Assembly: GCA_048264125.1 (NCBI GenBank)
Contig: JBLXDM010000003.1
Coordinates: 1-64,000, forward strand
Direction of reading: 5' to 3'
Origin: M1-B18 sp048264125
GTDB lineage: Bacteria > Bacillota > Clostridia > Peptostreptococcales > Natronincolaceae
DNA: 64,000 nt
The notes beneath the pieces are model-generated. The model was not told the origin of the DNA. It worked only from the letters and a program-made list of their open reading frames with translations, and did no database searches. Below are positions 17,564-26,092 of this stretch, piece after piece. How positions within the stretch are numbered: position 1 is the stretch's first letter; every line of letters begins with the position of its first letter. A program made the translations under genes and the position numbers.

Positions 17564-18751
17564 CTATAGATCGATTTTCCTTTGCTCTCCAATATCCTCT
17601 AGTACTTCGATAATCATATTTCCATAAATAATATCATCAACCTGATAAAAGTCAATAGTGGAATTCATTATTTCTGCCTCCGGTGGAATTTCATCCATCA
17701 GCTCAGCAACCGAATCACTATGAAGCTTCTTTTTAATCTCTTCAATATCTAGGTTTATATGGGTCTCATTCGCCTCAAAATGCTCCTCTACAACTATTTC
17801 GACGGGGAAATCCTTATTCCTCCAAAAAAATGGCGACTTAACGGATTTTTCGGTTACATAGTTTGCAAAGGGTATTTCTCCTCCCCCTACTGAGAGCTCC
17901 AGACTACCTATTCTAAGCATATACTTTTTTTTCGTTTCTCCAGTTTTTTCCTGCTGGACCTCCACGGTTGTCATGGATTTTGTGGTTTCATAATAGGTTT
18001 TGGCATAAACCTCGCCGTAGGAATGGACATATAATGGGTTCGGCAGATTATCTCTTTGAATCACCCCCGTTACCAGAAGGTCCCCCTTAGAAACAATGTC
18101 TCCCTTTTTAACCTTCGCATCACCATTCCTAGCAATTACCCTCTCTATAACCCCATTCTTAACTGAAACAATGTCACAGGGTATGTCCTTTTCTACCTTT
18201 GCAGGCACAGGAACCTTTTCCACAACCTCAACCCTTGCATACACCCCAGTAAGCTCTACACCGACCCATTCCAAATCATGAAGCTCTATCAACAGTCTAT
18301 TCTCTATATCACGAATATCAATAAAGTATCTGTTTGCACCAGCCTTAAGACCGATTCCCTCCAGAGCAGCTAGTATTTCCTCTTGACTTACCCTTTCATT
18401 TCCAACCACATCTACAGAATATATAAAGCTGGAGGCGATCATAAGTAAAATACATGAAAAAAATGCTCCAATCAAAAGCATTTTTCTTTTTTTAACCTTA
18501 TGTGCCCAAAAAGGATATCCATTTTTCTTAGATATAGAGACCCTACAGCCACATTTCCTTGAAAGTCTTTTTACCACTCGGAAGCCTTTAATACCTACCT
18601 TAGCCTCTAGAGTGGTCGGGTTTATCCGCTTAATCTCCCAGAGATAAATTCCCTTCTGCACACATGCGTTAATAAACTTCTCCAGAGACAAGCCTTCTAT
18701 CCTAATGATAACATAACCTCTGATATAATTCCATAGTCTCAGTATTAACAC
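17564..18751 (-). CDS. yqfD: Sporulation protein YqfD
   Basis: A protein of about 395 residues of the YqfD family, expressed in the mother cell during sporulation. It has an N-terminal cytoplasmic region (RGYVIIRIEGLSLEKFINACVQKGIYLW), one membrane helix (MLLIGAFFSCILLMIASSFIY, about 97-118), then a large outside domain with FtsQ/POTRA-like start (VDVVGNERVSQEEILAALEGIGLKAG). I prefer the GTG eight bases after AAGGAG (18749-18751). A GTG three codons upstream overlaps that site. It is next to yqfC, as in Bacillus; the exact molecular role is unknown. Confidence 0.9.
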   Translation of the reverse strand: MLILRLWNYIRGYVIIRIEGLSLEKFINACVQKGIYLWEIKRINPTTLEAKVGIKGFRVVKRLSRKCGCRVSISKKNGYPFWAHKVKKRKMLLIGAFFSCILLMIASSFIYSVDVVGNERVSQEEILAALEGIGLKAGANRYFIDIRDIENRLLIELHDLEWVGVELTGVYARVEVVEKVPVPAKVEKDIPCDIVSVKNGVIERVIARNGDAKVKKGDIVSKGDLLVTGVIQRDNLPNPLYVHSYGEVYAKTYYETTKSMTTVEVQQEKTGETKKKYMLRIGSLELSVGGGEIPFANYVTEKSVKSPFFWRNKDFPVEIVVEEHFEANETHINLDIEEIKKKLHSDSVAELMDEIPPEAEIMNSTIDFYQVDDIIYGNMIIEVLEDIGEQRKIDL

Positions 18752-18763
18752 ATCCTCCACTCC

Positions 18764-19051
18764 TTAATCGTAAAACTCAACCTGCTTTATTTCACCGATT
18801 ATAACTATTTCCTCCATAACTATGTTCTTCAACAAAAGGTTTGTTCCTAATATTCTTAATATCCCTAGCTTTGTATATATTCGGATTTGATTGCTGGTAT
18901 ATTCGATAATCCCCTTATGATTCTCGATGTACAATTGGAGGTTTCCTACCATCGTAATTTTAGGCAAATCCAGCACTATATCCTGAGGCAGCTCCAGTGC
19001 GTCAGCTATATTTTTCTTTAATTTTTCTGTCCTTTTCATATGTTGGCACAC
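18764..19051 (-). CDS. yqfC: Sporulation protein YqfC
   Basis: A 91-95 residue YqfC-family protein, similar to YabP. The core contains PKITMVGNLQLYIENHKGIIEYTSNQIRI and GILRILGTNLLLKNIV, a mostly beta fold. It is 3-12 bases upstream of yqfD and co-transcribed with it, and is a mother-cell sporulation gene in Bacillus. A GTG (19049-19051) overlaps the AGGAGG site; the ATG four codons in (19037-19039) is the more usual choice despite 11-base spacing. Confidence 0.88.
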   Translation of the reverse strand: MCQHMKRTEKLKKNIADALELPQDIVLDLPKITMVGNLQLYIENHKGIIEYTSNQIRIYTKLGILRILGTNLLLKNIVMEEIVIIGEIKQVEFYD

Positions 19052-19111
19052 CTCCTATATATACAATTTTTATGCAATTTTTCATATTTCTAGACCTATA
19101 AGACGGAAAAA

Positions 19112-19143
19112 TAAAAGGAATCCCACTTAAGGAATTCCTTTTA
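19112..19143 (-). terminator. Terminator of the nfeD-floA operon
   Basis: AAAAGGAATCC pairs with GGAATTCCTTTT (one bulge), and TTTTATTTTTCC follows on the minus strand. It lies directly after the 196-residue gene and upstream of yqfC. Confidence 0.75.
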
Positions 19144-19158
19144 TTCTTCCAGCTAATT

Positions 19159-19749
19159 TTAACGTCTTAAGGCTTTGGGCTTATCTAATATCTCCTTCAT
19201 AATAATTGCCTGTACCAAGGATTTCTTAGACAAATTCAAGGAGAATTGTCTCTCTTCGTATATCACCACTGACTTCTCTTTGCCTTTTTGCCCAATAGTC
19301 TTATTTCCGTCATCCTCCACAGATGTAGCCTTATCATAATCAACATATTCATCGCCATAATCAGAGGAGTAACTAGAACCGTTCCAGCTATCTGCCTCCT
19401 GCTGCTCCGCCTGATCCTCGGCCTCCTGTTGCTCTACAACAGGTGCGGCTTTTGTCGGAGGCTTTGGGGCATTGCTATTCTTAAGCTCTCCAAATACACC
19501 TCTTATGTCGGATTGCATTTCTCTAAACATATCCTCTAAGCTAGATGAGCCGAAGCTTCTGCTCCTCTGCTGAGGTTTTTTAGTGCCGGCAGGGTCGGTC
19601 GCTGGCCTATTCATTGTATCCTGCATAGTTGTTCTCTCTACATCGTTAAAAGGCCTCTGTCTATTTCTTGGATTCTGTCCCTGATTCTTAGACCTGTTTA
19701 TTGATATTGCTGCTATCCCTATAAAAATAATAATGCTTAGAAAATCCAT
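19159..19749 (-). CDS. Hypothetical membrane-anchored, low-complexity protein in the floA operon
   Basis: 196 residues, not recognised. An N-terminal hydrophobic helix (FLSIIIFIGIAAISI, about 3-17) is followed by a Gln/Arg/Asn/Pro-rich, probably disordered region (20-65), a short amphipathic segment (SLEDMFREMQSDIRGVFGEL, about 69-88), a Gln/Glu-rich stretch, a Ser/Tyr-rich acidic stretch (SYSSDYGDEYVDYD), and a conserved-looking C-terminal helix (LVQAIIMKEILDKPKALRR). It is 25 bases after floA and before the terminator, so it is the last gene of the nfeD-floA operon, at the place of Bacillus yqfB but unlike it. A scaffold role at flotillin microdomains is possible but only inferred. Confidence 0.75.
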   Translation of the reverse strand: MDFLSIIIFIGIAAISINRSKNQGQNPRNRQRPFNDVERTTMQDTMNRPATDPAGTKKPQQRSRSFGSSSLEDMFREMQSDIRGVFGELKNSNAPKPPTKAAPVVEQQEAEDQAEQQEADSWNGSSYSSDYGDEYVDYDKATSVEDDGNKTIGQKGKEKSVVIYEERQFSLNLSKKSLVQAIIMKEILDKPKALRR

Positions 19750-19774
19750 TTCATCACTTCCTTTTAGAAGAAGC

Positions 19775-20779
19775 CTATTTGCTCTTATTATCTATCCCTT
19801 GCTTATTGTCATCATCCTTAGAAATATTTGCTATTGACTCCCTCATGCCGGTGTCGGCCAAAACATTTTTCATGTTGTAATAGTCCATAACCCCCAGCTT
19901 GCCCTCTCTTAGCGCAGTTGCCAGTGCCAGTGGTACCTGTGCCTCAGCCTCGACAACCTTGGCCCTCATTTCCTGTACCGCCGCAATCATTTCCTGCTCC
20001 TTAGCAACCGCCATAGCTCTTCTTTCCTCTGCCTTTGCCTGTGCGATTCTCTTATCAGCCTCAGCTTGATCTGTCTGAAGCTTTGCTCCTATGTTTCTAC
20101 CGATATCTACATCCGCAATATCTATGGACAGGATTTCATAGGCAGTACCTGCGTCCAGACCCTTCTTTAAAACAGTTCTAGAAATCAAGTCAGGGTTTTC
20201 TAAAACCTCTTTATGAGATTCAGCAGAACCAACAGTTGTTACAATACCTTCACCAACCCTTGCAATAATGGTTTCTTCTCCGGCACCACCGATTAAACGC
20301 TCTATATTAGCACGTACAGTTACTCTTGCCTTAACCATTACCTCTATACCGTTCTTTGCAACGGCAGCAATTTTAGGTGTCTCGATAACCTTGGGGTTAA
20401 CACTTACTTGTACCGCCTGTAATACATTACGTCCAGCTAAGTCAATAGCTATAGCTCTTTCGAACTCCAGACCAATATCAGCTCTTTGGGCTGCTATCAA
20501 GGCATCTACTACGCTGTTTATATCTCCGCCTGCAAGATAATGGGCCTCAAGCTTGTCGATATTCAGCTTTAGGCCTGCTTTAGTGGCCTTGATTAGCGGA
20601 TTAACGATTCTTATTGGCTGAACCCTTCTGAAACGCATACCTATCAAGGTAAAAATACCAATTTTTACGCCTGAGAAGGTCGCTGTTATCCATAATCCAA
20701 GGGGAATAAAGCTCAAGATTATAGATAAAACGATGAAAATCACTGCAATTAAAATAATAACTGGTACTAATGCTGCCAA
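19775..20779 (-). CDS. floA: Flotillin-like protein FloA
   Basis: 334 residues. An N-terminal membrane hairpin (about 5-50, IILIAVIFIVLSIILSFIPLGLW) precedes the SPFH/flotillin domain (INSVVDALIAAQRADIGLEFERAIAIDLAGR, VMVKARVTVRANIERLIGGAGEETIIARVGEG). A coiled coil rich in Ala, Glu and Lys follows (QAEADKRIAQAKAEERRAMAVAKEQEM, about 240-290). Flotillins form functional membrane microdomains and affect fluidity and signalling. It is 11 bases downstream of nfeD, the standard pairing. Confidence 0.95.
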   Translation of the reverse strand: MAALVPVIILIAVIFIVLSIILSFIPLGLWITATFSGVKIGIFTLIGMRFRRVQPIRIVNPLIKATKAGLKLNIDKLEAHYLAGGDINSVVDALIAAQRADIGLEFERAIAIDLAGRNVLQAVQVSVNPKVIETPKIAAVAKNGIEVMVKARVTVRANIERLIGGAGEETIIARVGEGIVTTVGSAESHKEVLENPDLISRTVLKKGLDAGTAYEILSIDIADVDIGRNIGAKLQTDQAEADKRIAQAKAEERRAMAVAKEQEMIAAVQEMRAKVVEAEAQVPLALATALREGKLGVMDYYNMKNVLADTGMRESIANISKDDDNKQGIDNKSK

Positions 20780-20790
20780 ATCAATCCCTC

Positions 20791-22083
20791 CTAATCTAAT
20801 TTTCTAACAATTATTCTTCTTCCCTCTATCCCAACAACCTTTATCTGTGTGCCAACCTCTATAAAGGCACCCTCGGACACAACATCCAAGAGAACACCAT
20901 TGATATCAACAGTCCCAGAGGGTCTTAAAAAGGTAGTTACAGTACCTATTTGATTTAGATACTCCTCGTAATTTTTTGTTGATCTTATGCCGATTTCCCT
21001 GTTCATTTCGGTAGCCAGTATTATTCTGTCAAAATGCTTGCTTCGGGGAGCATATTTCAGTATCAAAAACATGGCTACACCTGTAAGTATAAAGGATATA
21101 AGCAGTGATACAACAGCAGTGGCTACGCTGTCGGCAGCTAATACGATGCTGCCTATGATACAAATAATTCCCCCAACACCAGGTATTCCAAAGCCCGGTA
21201 TAAAGGCCTCTATCAGCAAAAGCAATACACCAGTTATGAATATCAGTATTACCGCCAAGCCTGCATATCCTGCCAGGATACTACCTCCAAAATAAAGAGA
21301 AAAGGCGATAAGGCTTACTGTACCTCCCAGCCCAAAGCCAGGGGTAAGGATTTCCACCACTAGCCCTATAAAGCCAAGGGTCAGCAGCAATGTCATGATA
21401 TAGGAATTTGTTAAGCCCTGTGCCATCTTAACTCTAGCCGGAATTTCCAAGACCTCAATTTCCGTATAATCGATATCCAACGCTTCAAGAATCTCAATAT
21501 GACTATCTGCAACAGCATCAGTAAACCCTAATTCATCCGCATCTCTTGTGGTCAGATTCAGAAGCTTTCCTCCATCCACCACCTTTGGTATTACAATACT
21601 GGCATCCGCCATGGCTGCCACCAGCTCAGGATCTCTGCCCTTTTCCTGGGCTACAGTCCTCAGTGTACTGGTCCAATGAGAAAGGGTTTTTTCCGTATTT
21701 GGAATTGGCTCAGCTGAACCAATTGTGCTGCCGGGCGCCATTGCTATATTATCTGATGATATCGTTAATAAAACGCCCGCAGATTCTGCCTTTGTATTAA
21801 CATAGGAAATGGTGGGATATTTTGCCCTCATAATAATGCTACTCATACTCTCTGTCGATTTTATGAGTCCCCCGTAGGTGTCTATTTCTATTATGATAGC
21901 AGCAGTATCCTTATCTGCTTCGGCAATTGAAATGCTTTCCTCTAGATATTGCTCCATTGCAAGACCAATTTCTCCCTTAATAGGTATTACATATACAACA
22001 TCTCTGGCCTCAGCAGCAAGAGCTGAGAATGGGATTACTAATAGTATAACTAAAATCAAACCGGCAATCCACTTTTTGGTCAT
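20791..22083 (-). CDS. nfeD: NfeD long-form membrane protein (ClpP-like protease domain plus NfeD)
   Basis: 430 residues. A signal peptide (1-24) is followed by a ClpP-crotonase-fold serine protease region (VIPIKGEIGLAMEQYLEESI, then AESAGVLLTISSDNIAMAPGSTIGSAEP, with the catalytic Ser likely in AESAG). Five or so membrane helices (about 225-350) and a C-terminal OB fold (GTVTTFLRPSGTVDINGVLLDVVSEG) come next. Long NfeD proteins partner with flotillins or stomatins; floA follows 11 bases later. The gene starts at an ATG after a GGAGGTG site. Confidence 0.94.
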   Translation of the reverse strand: MTKKWIAGLILVILLVIPFSALAAEARDVVYVIPIKGEIGLAMEQYLEESISIAEADKDTAAIIIEIDTYGGLIKSTESMSSIIMRAKYPTISYVNTKAESAGVLLTISSDNIAMAPGSTIGSAEPIPNTEKTLSHWTSTLRTVAQEKGRDPELVAAMADASIVIPKVVDGGKLLNLTTRDADELGFTDAVADSHIEILEALDIDYTEIEVLEIPARVKMAQGLTNSYIMTLLLTLGFIGLVVEILTPGFGLGGTVSLIAFSLYFGGSILAGYAGLAVILIFITGVLLLLIEAFIPGFGIPGVGGIICIIGSIVLAADSVATAVVSLLISFILTGVAMFLILKYAPRSKHFDRIILATEMNREIGIRSTKNYEEYLNQIGTVTTFLRPSGTVDINGVLLDVVSEGAFIEVGTQIKVVGIEGRRIIVRKLD

Positions 22084-22205
22084 TTTTTCACCTCCTATGC
22101 AAATTTACTCTACTCTTAATATATGTGCATTTTTTGCAAGTTTAAACCTTTTTATTTAGGTCCTTTATATATTGATGTAATAATAATCGCTTTTGTTCCA
22201 AAAAT

Positions 22206-22235
22206 AATCAGCAGAGTTTAAAAAATCTGCTGATT
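22206..22235 (-). terminator. Terminator of the exported EEP-domain gene
   Basis: AATCAGCAGA and TCTGCTGATT form a perfect 10-bp stem with a 10-base loop. TATTTTT follows on the minus strand. It is just beyond the stop of the upstream gene at 22249. Confidence 0.8.
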
Positions 22236-22248
22236 TAATACCTTTATA

Positions 22249-23355
22249 TTACTCCAGCACCAGATCCGCCTGCACTGGATAGTGGTCTGATGCTCTGCTC
22301 TTAATTACCTCATAGCCCTCTATAGCAAGCCCTTGTCCAACAAAAATATAATCTATACGCTTAGACAGCAGTGGAAAATCAAAGGTTGGCTGGTCAGCTT
22401 TTCCCGTTATGTCGCCTGTATCCTGAAGCTTCTTACTCAGTCCCCTTATTTCCATGCTATCCTGGTGGGCATTGAAGTCTCCTACCAAAATGATATCTCC
22501 CTGCAGTGTTTCCATATATCTTTGTATTACGCTGACCTGTCTACTTCTCTCCTCTTCACTTAGACCAAGATGTGTAACAATAAACTGAATTTCGCGACCC
22601 TTGACATCTATAGTAGCCCGCAAAAAGCCTCTCTGCTCTCTGCCGCTGGGAAGCGCATAGTTTTCGTAAGCAATTATCGGATATTTACTCATGATCGCAT
22701 TTCCGTACTTACCGCCTAAAATATTGATATTTGCTCCAAAGGCTTGATTCATACTCAATTGAGTGCTTAAATACTCCACTTGATTTAAAAAACCCGAACG
22801 CAGCATTCCGCTTTCTATCTCCTGGAGTCCTACGATATCAGCATTGCTTTCTGTAATTATCTCTTGAATGCTATCAATGGAATTTGTGCCGTATAGGCTC
22901 TTGCCATGATGAATATTGTAGCTCATGACTCTTAAACGATTGTCCTCTGAATTAAATGCTTTAACAATAGTATCCTGCTCCAAAGCGATTACTTCCAGCT
23001 CCTTCATTTTATATGCCCTCTCACGATTGTATCCGTTATACAAATTGATCTGATCAAACTCTCTGAACTGAGCCATATCCCTAGTAATATAAAAGAGACT
23101 ATGGTCTTCACCCTCCGCTGAGCTCTTGATTATAGGATTATCTAATACGAAAAAGTGTGTAACCTCCTCCTTTTCGTTTAGTATTTCCAATACTAGGTCC
23201 TGCATATCCACCGGAGCCATAATTTCTAAATAAAGGGTTTTGTTGTTCTTCATATATCTGAGTAAAGTAATTTCCCCCTGAGATGAAGCTTTTAAGGTTA
23301 GTCCTATACTAAAAATTAACAATGCTGTCACAAAAACAATAGTTGCCTTCCTCAT
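22249..23355 (-). CDS. Exported endonuclease/exonuclease/phosphatase-fold protein
   Basis: 368 residues. A signal peptide (MRKATIVFVTALLIFSIGLTLKA) is followed by a region of about 105 residues without a clear match and then an EEP (DNase I-like) domain. The domain shows SYNIHHGKS (about 134), NADIVGLQEIESG with the metal-binding Glu, GDFNAHQDS (about 300), and the catalytic pair in SRASDHYPV near the C-terminus. Substrates of this superfamily include nucleic acids, phospholipids and phosphoinositides; secretion fits a nuclease or sphingomyelinase-like phosphodiesterase, but specificity is not visible. It sits alone between nfeD and yqeY with its own terminator and is an insertion in the conserved order. 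Confidence 0.87.
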   Translation of the reverse strand: MRKATIVFVTALLIFSIGLTLKASSQGEITLLRYMKNNKTLYLEIMAPVDMQDLVLEILNEKEEVTHFFVLDNPIIKSSAEGEDHSLFYITRDMAQFREFDQINLYNGYNRERAYKMKELEVIALEQDTIVKAFNSEDNRLRVMSYNIHHGKSLYGTNSIDSIQEIITESNADIVGLQEIESGMLRSGFLNQVEYLSTQLSMNQAFGANINILGGKYGNAIMSKYPIIAYENYALPSGREQRGFLRATIDVKGREIQFIVTHLGLSEEERSRQVSVIQRYMETLQGDIILVGDFNAHQDSMEIRGLSKKLQDTGDITGKADQPTFDFPLLSKRIDYIFVGQGLAIEGYEVIKSRASDHYPVQADLVLE

Positions 23356-23475
23356 CTGCCCTCCCCCTTTACGCCGTTGTTGGTTAATATATTATAACAT
23401 GGGGTTAGGTCCAATTAATAATGCCAAATTATTGTAATAAACAGAATATTTAATTTTGTCTGCAAAAAACTAAAA

Positions 23476-23495
23476 AACCCGGATATATCCGGGTT
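23476..23495 (-). terminator. Terminator after yqeY
   Basis: The palindrome AACCCGGATATATCCGGGTT gives a strong GC-rich stem 11 bases after the yqeY stop. TTTTTTAG follows on the minus strand and TTATTTTATT on the plus strand, so it may work in both directions. Confidence 0.85.
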
Positions 23496-23505
23496 ATTTT
23501 ATTTA

Positions 23506-23949
23506 TTATTGTAGGAGTCTCTTTACAGCTTCATTGACCAGTTTTCCATCTGCCTTACCCTTTACTTTAGGTAGAACAGCTGCCATTACTTTCCCCATTT
23601 CTTTAATGGAGCTAGCACCAATCTCAGAAATTGTTTCACCTACTATTTTTACGATTTCTTCCTCTGACAATTGCTCAGGTAAGTAAGTCAACAAAGTATT
23701 AATTTCCTGCTGAGCCTGTTCCATAAGATCGCTTCTGCCACCCTTTTCAAATTCTGCAAGGGCATCTCTTCTTTGTTTAGCCTGCTTAGAGATTATATCG
23801 ATAATATCACTATCATTCAATTCTATTCTCTTATCAACCTCAGTTTGCTTTACGTCAGCACGAATCATCGTAATTACGTTTTTACGTAATTGATCCTTAT
23901 TTTTCATAGCCTGCTTTAAATCCTCGGCTAATTTTTCTTTGAGGGACAT
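23506..23949 (-). CDS. yqeY: GatB/YqeY domain protein
   Basis: 147 residues. It is the stand-alone YqeY family, related to the tail domain of GatB that contacts tRNA in the amidotransferase. Typical segments are LAEDLKQAMKNKDQLRKNVITMIRADVKQ, LTYLPEQLSEEEI and GKVMAAVLPKVKGKADGKLVNEAVKRLL. The precise role is unknown. It is 27 bases downstream of rpsU, the conserved rpsU-yqeY pair. Confidence 0.94.
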   Translation of the reverse strand: MSLKEKLAEDLKQAMKNKDQLRKNVITMIRADVKQTEVDKRIELNDSDIIDIISKQAKQRRDALAEFEKGGRSDLMEQAQQEINTLLTYLPEQLSEEEIVKIVGETISEIGASSIKEMGKVMAAVLPKVKGKADGKLVNEAVKRLLQ

Positions 23950-23976
23950 GAATTATATTCACCTCTACTTATTTTA

Positions 23977-24162
23977 CTAGAATTTCTTACTTGTGTTCTT
24001 TCTACGAGCTGCCTCAGCCTTTTTCTTACGCTTAACGCTAGGTTTTTCGTAATGCTCCCTCTTTCTTACCTCTGATAGGATACCAGACTTTGCACATTGT
24101 CGCTTAAATCTGCGAAGAGCACTATCTAAGGTTTCATTATCTCTTATCTTAATCTCTGACAT
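23977..24162 (-). CDS. rpsU: 30S ribosomal protein S21
   Basis: 61 residues, strongly basic, with the family pattern IRDNETLDSALRRFKRQCAKSGI and a Lys/Arg-rich tail (KRKKKAEAARRKN). It binds the 30S platform near the anti-Shine-Dalgarno sequence. A GGAGGGAGGGAG-type ribosome binding site precedes the ATG. A good promoter and a folded leader precede the gene. Confidence 0.97.
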   Translation of the reverse strand: MSEIKIRDNETLDSALRRFKRQCAKSGILSEVRKREHYEKPSVKRKKKAEAARRKNTSKKF

Positions 24163-24175
24163 TTACTTCTCCCTC

Positions 24176-24283
24176 CCTCCGCTAGCACCCGCCGTGCTTT
24201 ATCTATAGCAACACTAATGCTATCCTGCTAGTGGGACTATTACAATACCTTGTTATTATACATTAAATGATTTACATATGCAA
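24176..24283 (-). promoter_or_regulatory. rpsU promoter and structured 5' leader
   Basis: On the minus strand TTGCAT (24278-24283) and TATAAT (24255-24260) are separated by 17 bases, a good sigma-A promoter. The leader of about 85 bases then offers two adjacent hairpins, TAGCA-ttagtgt-TGCTA and AGCAC-ggcgg-GTGCT, the second ending just before the ribosome binding site. A CTAGC/GCTAG pairing can compete with the second hairpin. This could be an autoregulatory site, but no known leader family is recognised. Confidence 0.55.
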
Positions 24284-24325
24284 TAACAATTTTAATGCCC
24301 ACATCCGTTTTATTTAAACAGAATA

Positions 24326-24673
24326 CTAGCCTGGGGGCCACTGCAGTTGCCTGCCACCTAATACGTGGAAATGCAAGTGATTGACCGTCTGTCCTCCGTC
24401 TATACCACAGTTGTTAACAATACGATAGCCTTGATCCTTAAATCCTAAATCCACAGATAAGCTTTGGATTGCTTCAAAAATAGGCGGTAATACCTCTCGC
24501 ATATCTTCTGGGGTTAAATCCTTGGCTGCTGGTATATGCTTCTTAGGAATAACCAATAAGTGAACAGGTGCTTGTGGGGTTATATCATAAAAGGCTATTA
24601 CCTTATCATTTTCATATGCAATCTTTGCTGGAATTTGACCATCAGCTATTTTACAAAATAAACAGTCTGACAT
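24326..24673 (-). CDS. HIT-family nucleotide hydrolase
   Basis: 115 residues of the HinT/HIT branch. Zinc-type CLFCKI near the start (about 4-9), IAFYDITPQAPVHLLVIPKKHI in the middle, and the histidine triad HLHFHVLGG near the end. HinT enzymes hydrolyse AMP-lysine and other purine phosphoramidates. The start is the ATG 7 bases after GGGAGG (24671-24673); a longer frame to 24724 lacks a ribosome binding site. It lies between mtaB and rpsU, as in many Firmicutes. Confidence 0.93.
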   Translation of the reverse strand: MSDCLFCKIADGQIPAKIAYENDKVIAFYDITPQAPVHLLVIPKKHIPAAKDLTPEDMREVLPPIFEAIQSLSVDLGFKDQGYRIVNNCGIDGGQTVNHLHFHVLGGRQLQWPPG

Positions 24674-24790
24674 ACTACACCTCCCTATGTACCTAAAAAG
24701 TATAGTTATTTTAGGGTAACTCAAGGCACTAGAAGCTTACCAATATCATATTCAACGAAAACAAAAAAAATCCTTCATTTTGTATCATTA

Positions 24791-26092
24791 TTATAATATT
24801 TTACCTGAAAAATATTCATTTTTTATTTCCTGCAGGAGAGTCGACCTTAGCTCTCCCTCAAGGCTCTCATCAAAGGGAACCAATACCTTCAGATAGGTCT
24901 CTGTTAATCCCTCAGTATGGTCCTTTAGCTCTGAAGAAGAATACTCATAAAGGACCTCCATGGCCCTTCCGACAAAACGGTCTTGATACTCTCTTTTAAG
25001 CTCCTCTCCAAGGACAATTAATCTCTCGCTTCTAAGATGCTTTGTAACCCCATCTAGTTGGTTGGGATACTCAGCTGCAGGAGTACCCTTTCTTGGAGAG
25101 TACTTAAATACATGGATTTCACTGAAGCTGATTTCCTTTACGAAGCTGTAGGTGGTTTCAAATTCCTCATCGGTTTCACCGGGGAAGCCGACGATGATAT
25201 CTGTTGTTAGCGCAACCTCAGGATAAAACCCTCTGATACGAGCTACTATCGCCCTATACTCCTGAGTTGTATAACGTCTGTTCATCCCTTTAAGTATATT
25301 GTCGCTGCCACTTTGGAGAGACAAATGAAAATGCGGACAAAGCTTGTCTATTTTCACCAGCTCCCTTAAGAAATCCTCAGTAAAAATGGTGGGCTCTAAG
25401 GAGCTCAGTCTAATCCTTCTAAGCCCCTCTACAGCATTAGCTGCTCTTAAAACCGCCATCAGATTTTCCTCGTCATCCAAATCCTTGCCATAGGAAGCAA
25501 CATGAATGCCTGTAAGGACTATTTCCTTAAAGCCGTTTTCCACCAGCCTCTTTACCTCGCTTAAGATATCCGATAGCCTTCTGCTTCTAATTGGACCTCT
25601 GGCATAGGGAATAATACAATAGGAGCAATATCGGTTACAGCCCTCTTGAATCTTTAAAAAGGCTCTAGTTTTACCCTTGATTTCCTGCACAGACATCTCT
25701 TCAAATGCCTTTACCTTCATTATGTCATCTACTGTGTTGATCTTGTCCTTTGGACTACATTTTTCCACCAGCTCAACAATTTTACCTCTATCATTGGTTC
25801 CGATTACTATGTTGACGCCTTCCATTCCCCGCACCTCTTTAGGTGCTGTTTGTGCATAGCAGCCTACGACAGATATTATAGCATCGGCATTATTCTTCTT
25901 GGCCCTGCGTATAAACTGTCTTGATTTTTTATCACCGACGTTGGTTACTGTGCAGGTGTTTATAACATAAACATCCGCAAATTCTGTATCCTCAACAACA
26001 GTATAGCCTGCTTTTTGAAACAGCTCCGACATAGCCTGTGTCTCATATTGATTTACCTTACAGCCTAAAGTATGAAAAGCTACCTTTTTCAC
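24791..26092 (-). CDS. mtaB: tRNA t6A37 methylthiotransferase MtaB
   Basis: 433 residues. It adds the 2-methylthio group to N6-threonylcarbamoyladenosine 37 of ANN-decoding tRNAs. The N-terminal UPF0004 domain has three cluster Cys (HTLGCKVNQYE, INTCTVT, VVGCYAQ). The radical SAM domain has EGCNRYCSYCIIPYARG (about 148-164), and a C-terminal TRAM-like domain ends the protein. It is immediately adjacent to rsmE, the conserved yqeU-yqeV order. Confidence 0.96.
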   Translation of the reverse strand: MKKVAFHTLGCKVNQYETQAMSELFQKAGYTVVEDTEFADVYVINTCTVTNVGDKKSRQFIRRAKKNNADAIISVVGCYAQTAPKEVRGMEGVNIVIGTNDRGKIVELVEKCSPKDKINTVDDIMKVKAFEEMSVQEIKGKTRAFLKIQEGCNRYCSYCIIPYARGPIRSRRLSDILSEVKRLVENGFKEIVLTGIHVASYGKDLDDEENLMAVLRAANAVEGLRRIRLSSLEPTIFTEDFLRELVKIDKLCPHFHLSLQSGSDNILKGMNRRYTTQEYRAIVARIRGFYPEVALTTDIIVGFPGETDEEFETTYSFVKEISFSEIHVFKYSPRKGTPAAEYPNQLDGVTKHLRSERLIVLGEELKREYQDRFVGRAMEVLYEYSSSELKDHTEGLTETYLKVLVPFDESLEGELRSTLLQEIKNEYFSGKIL

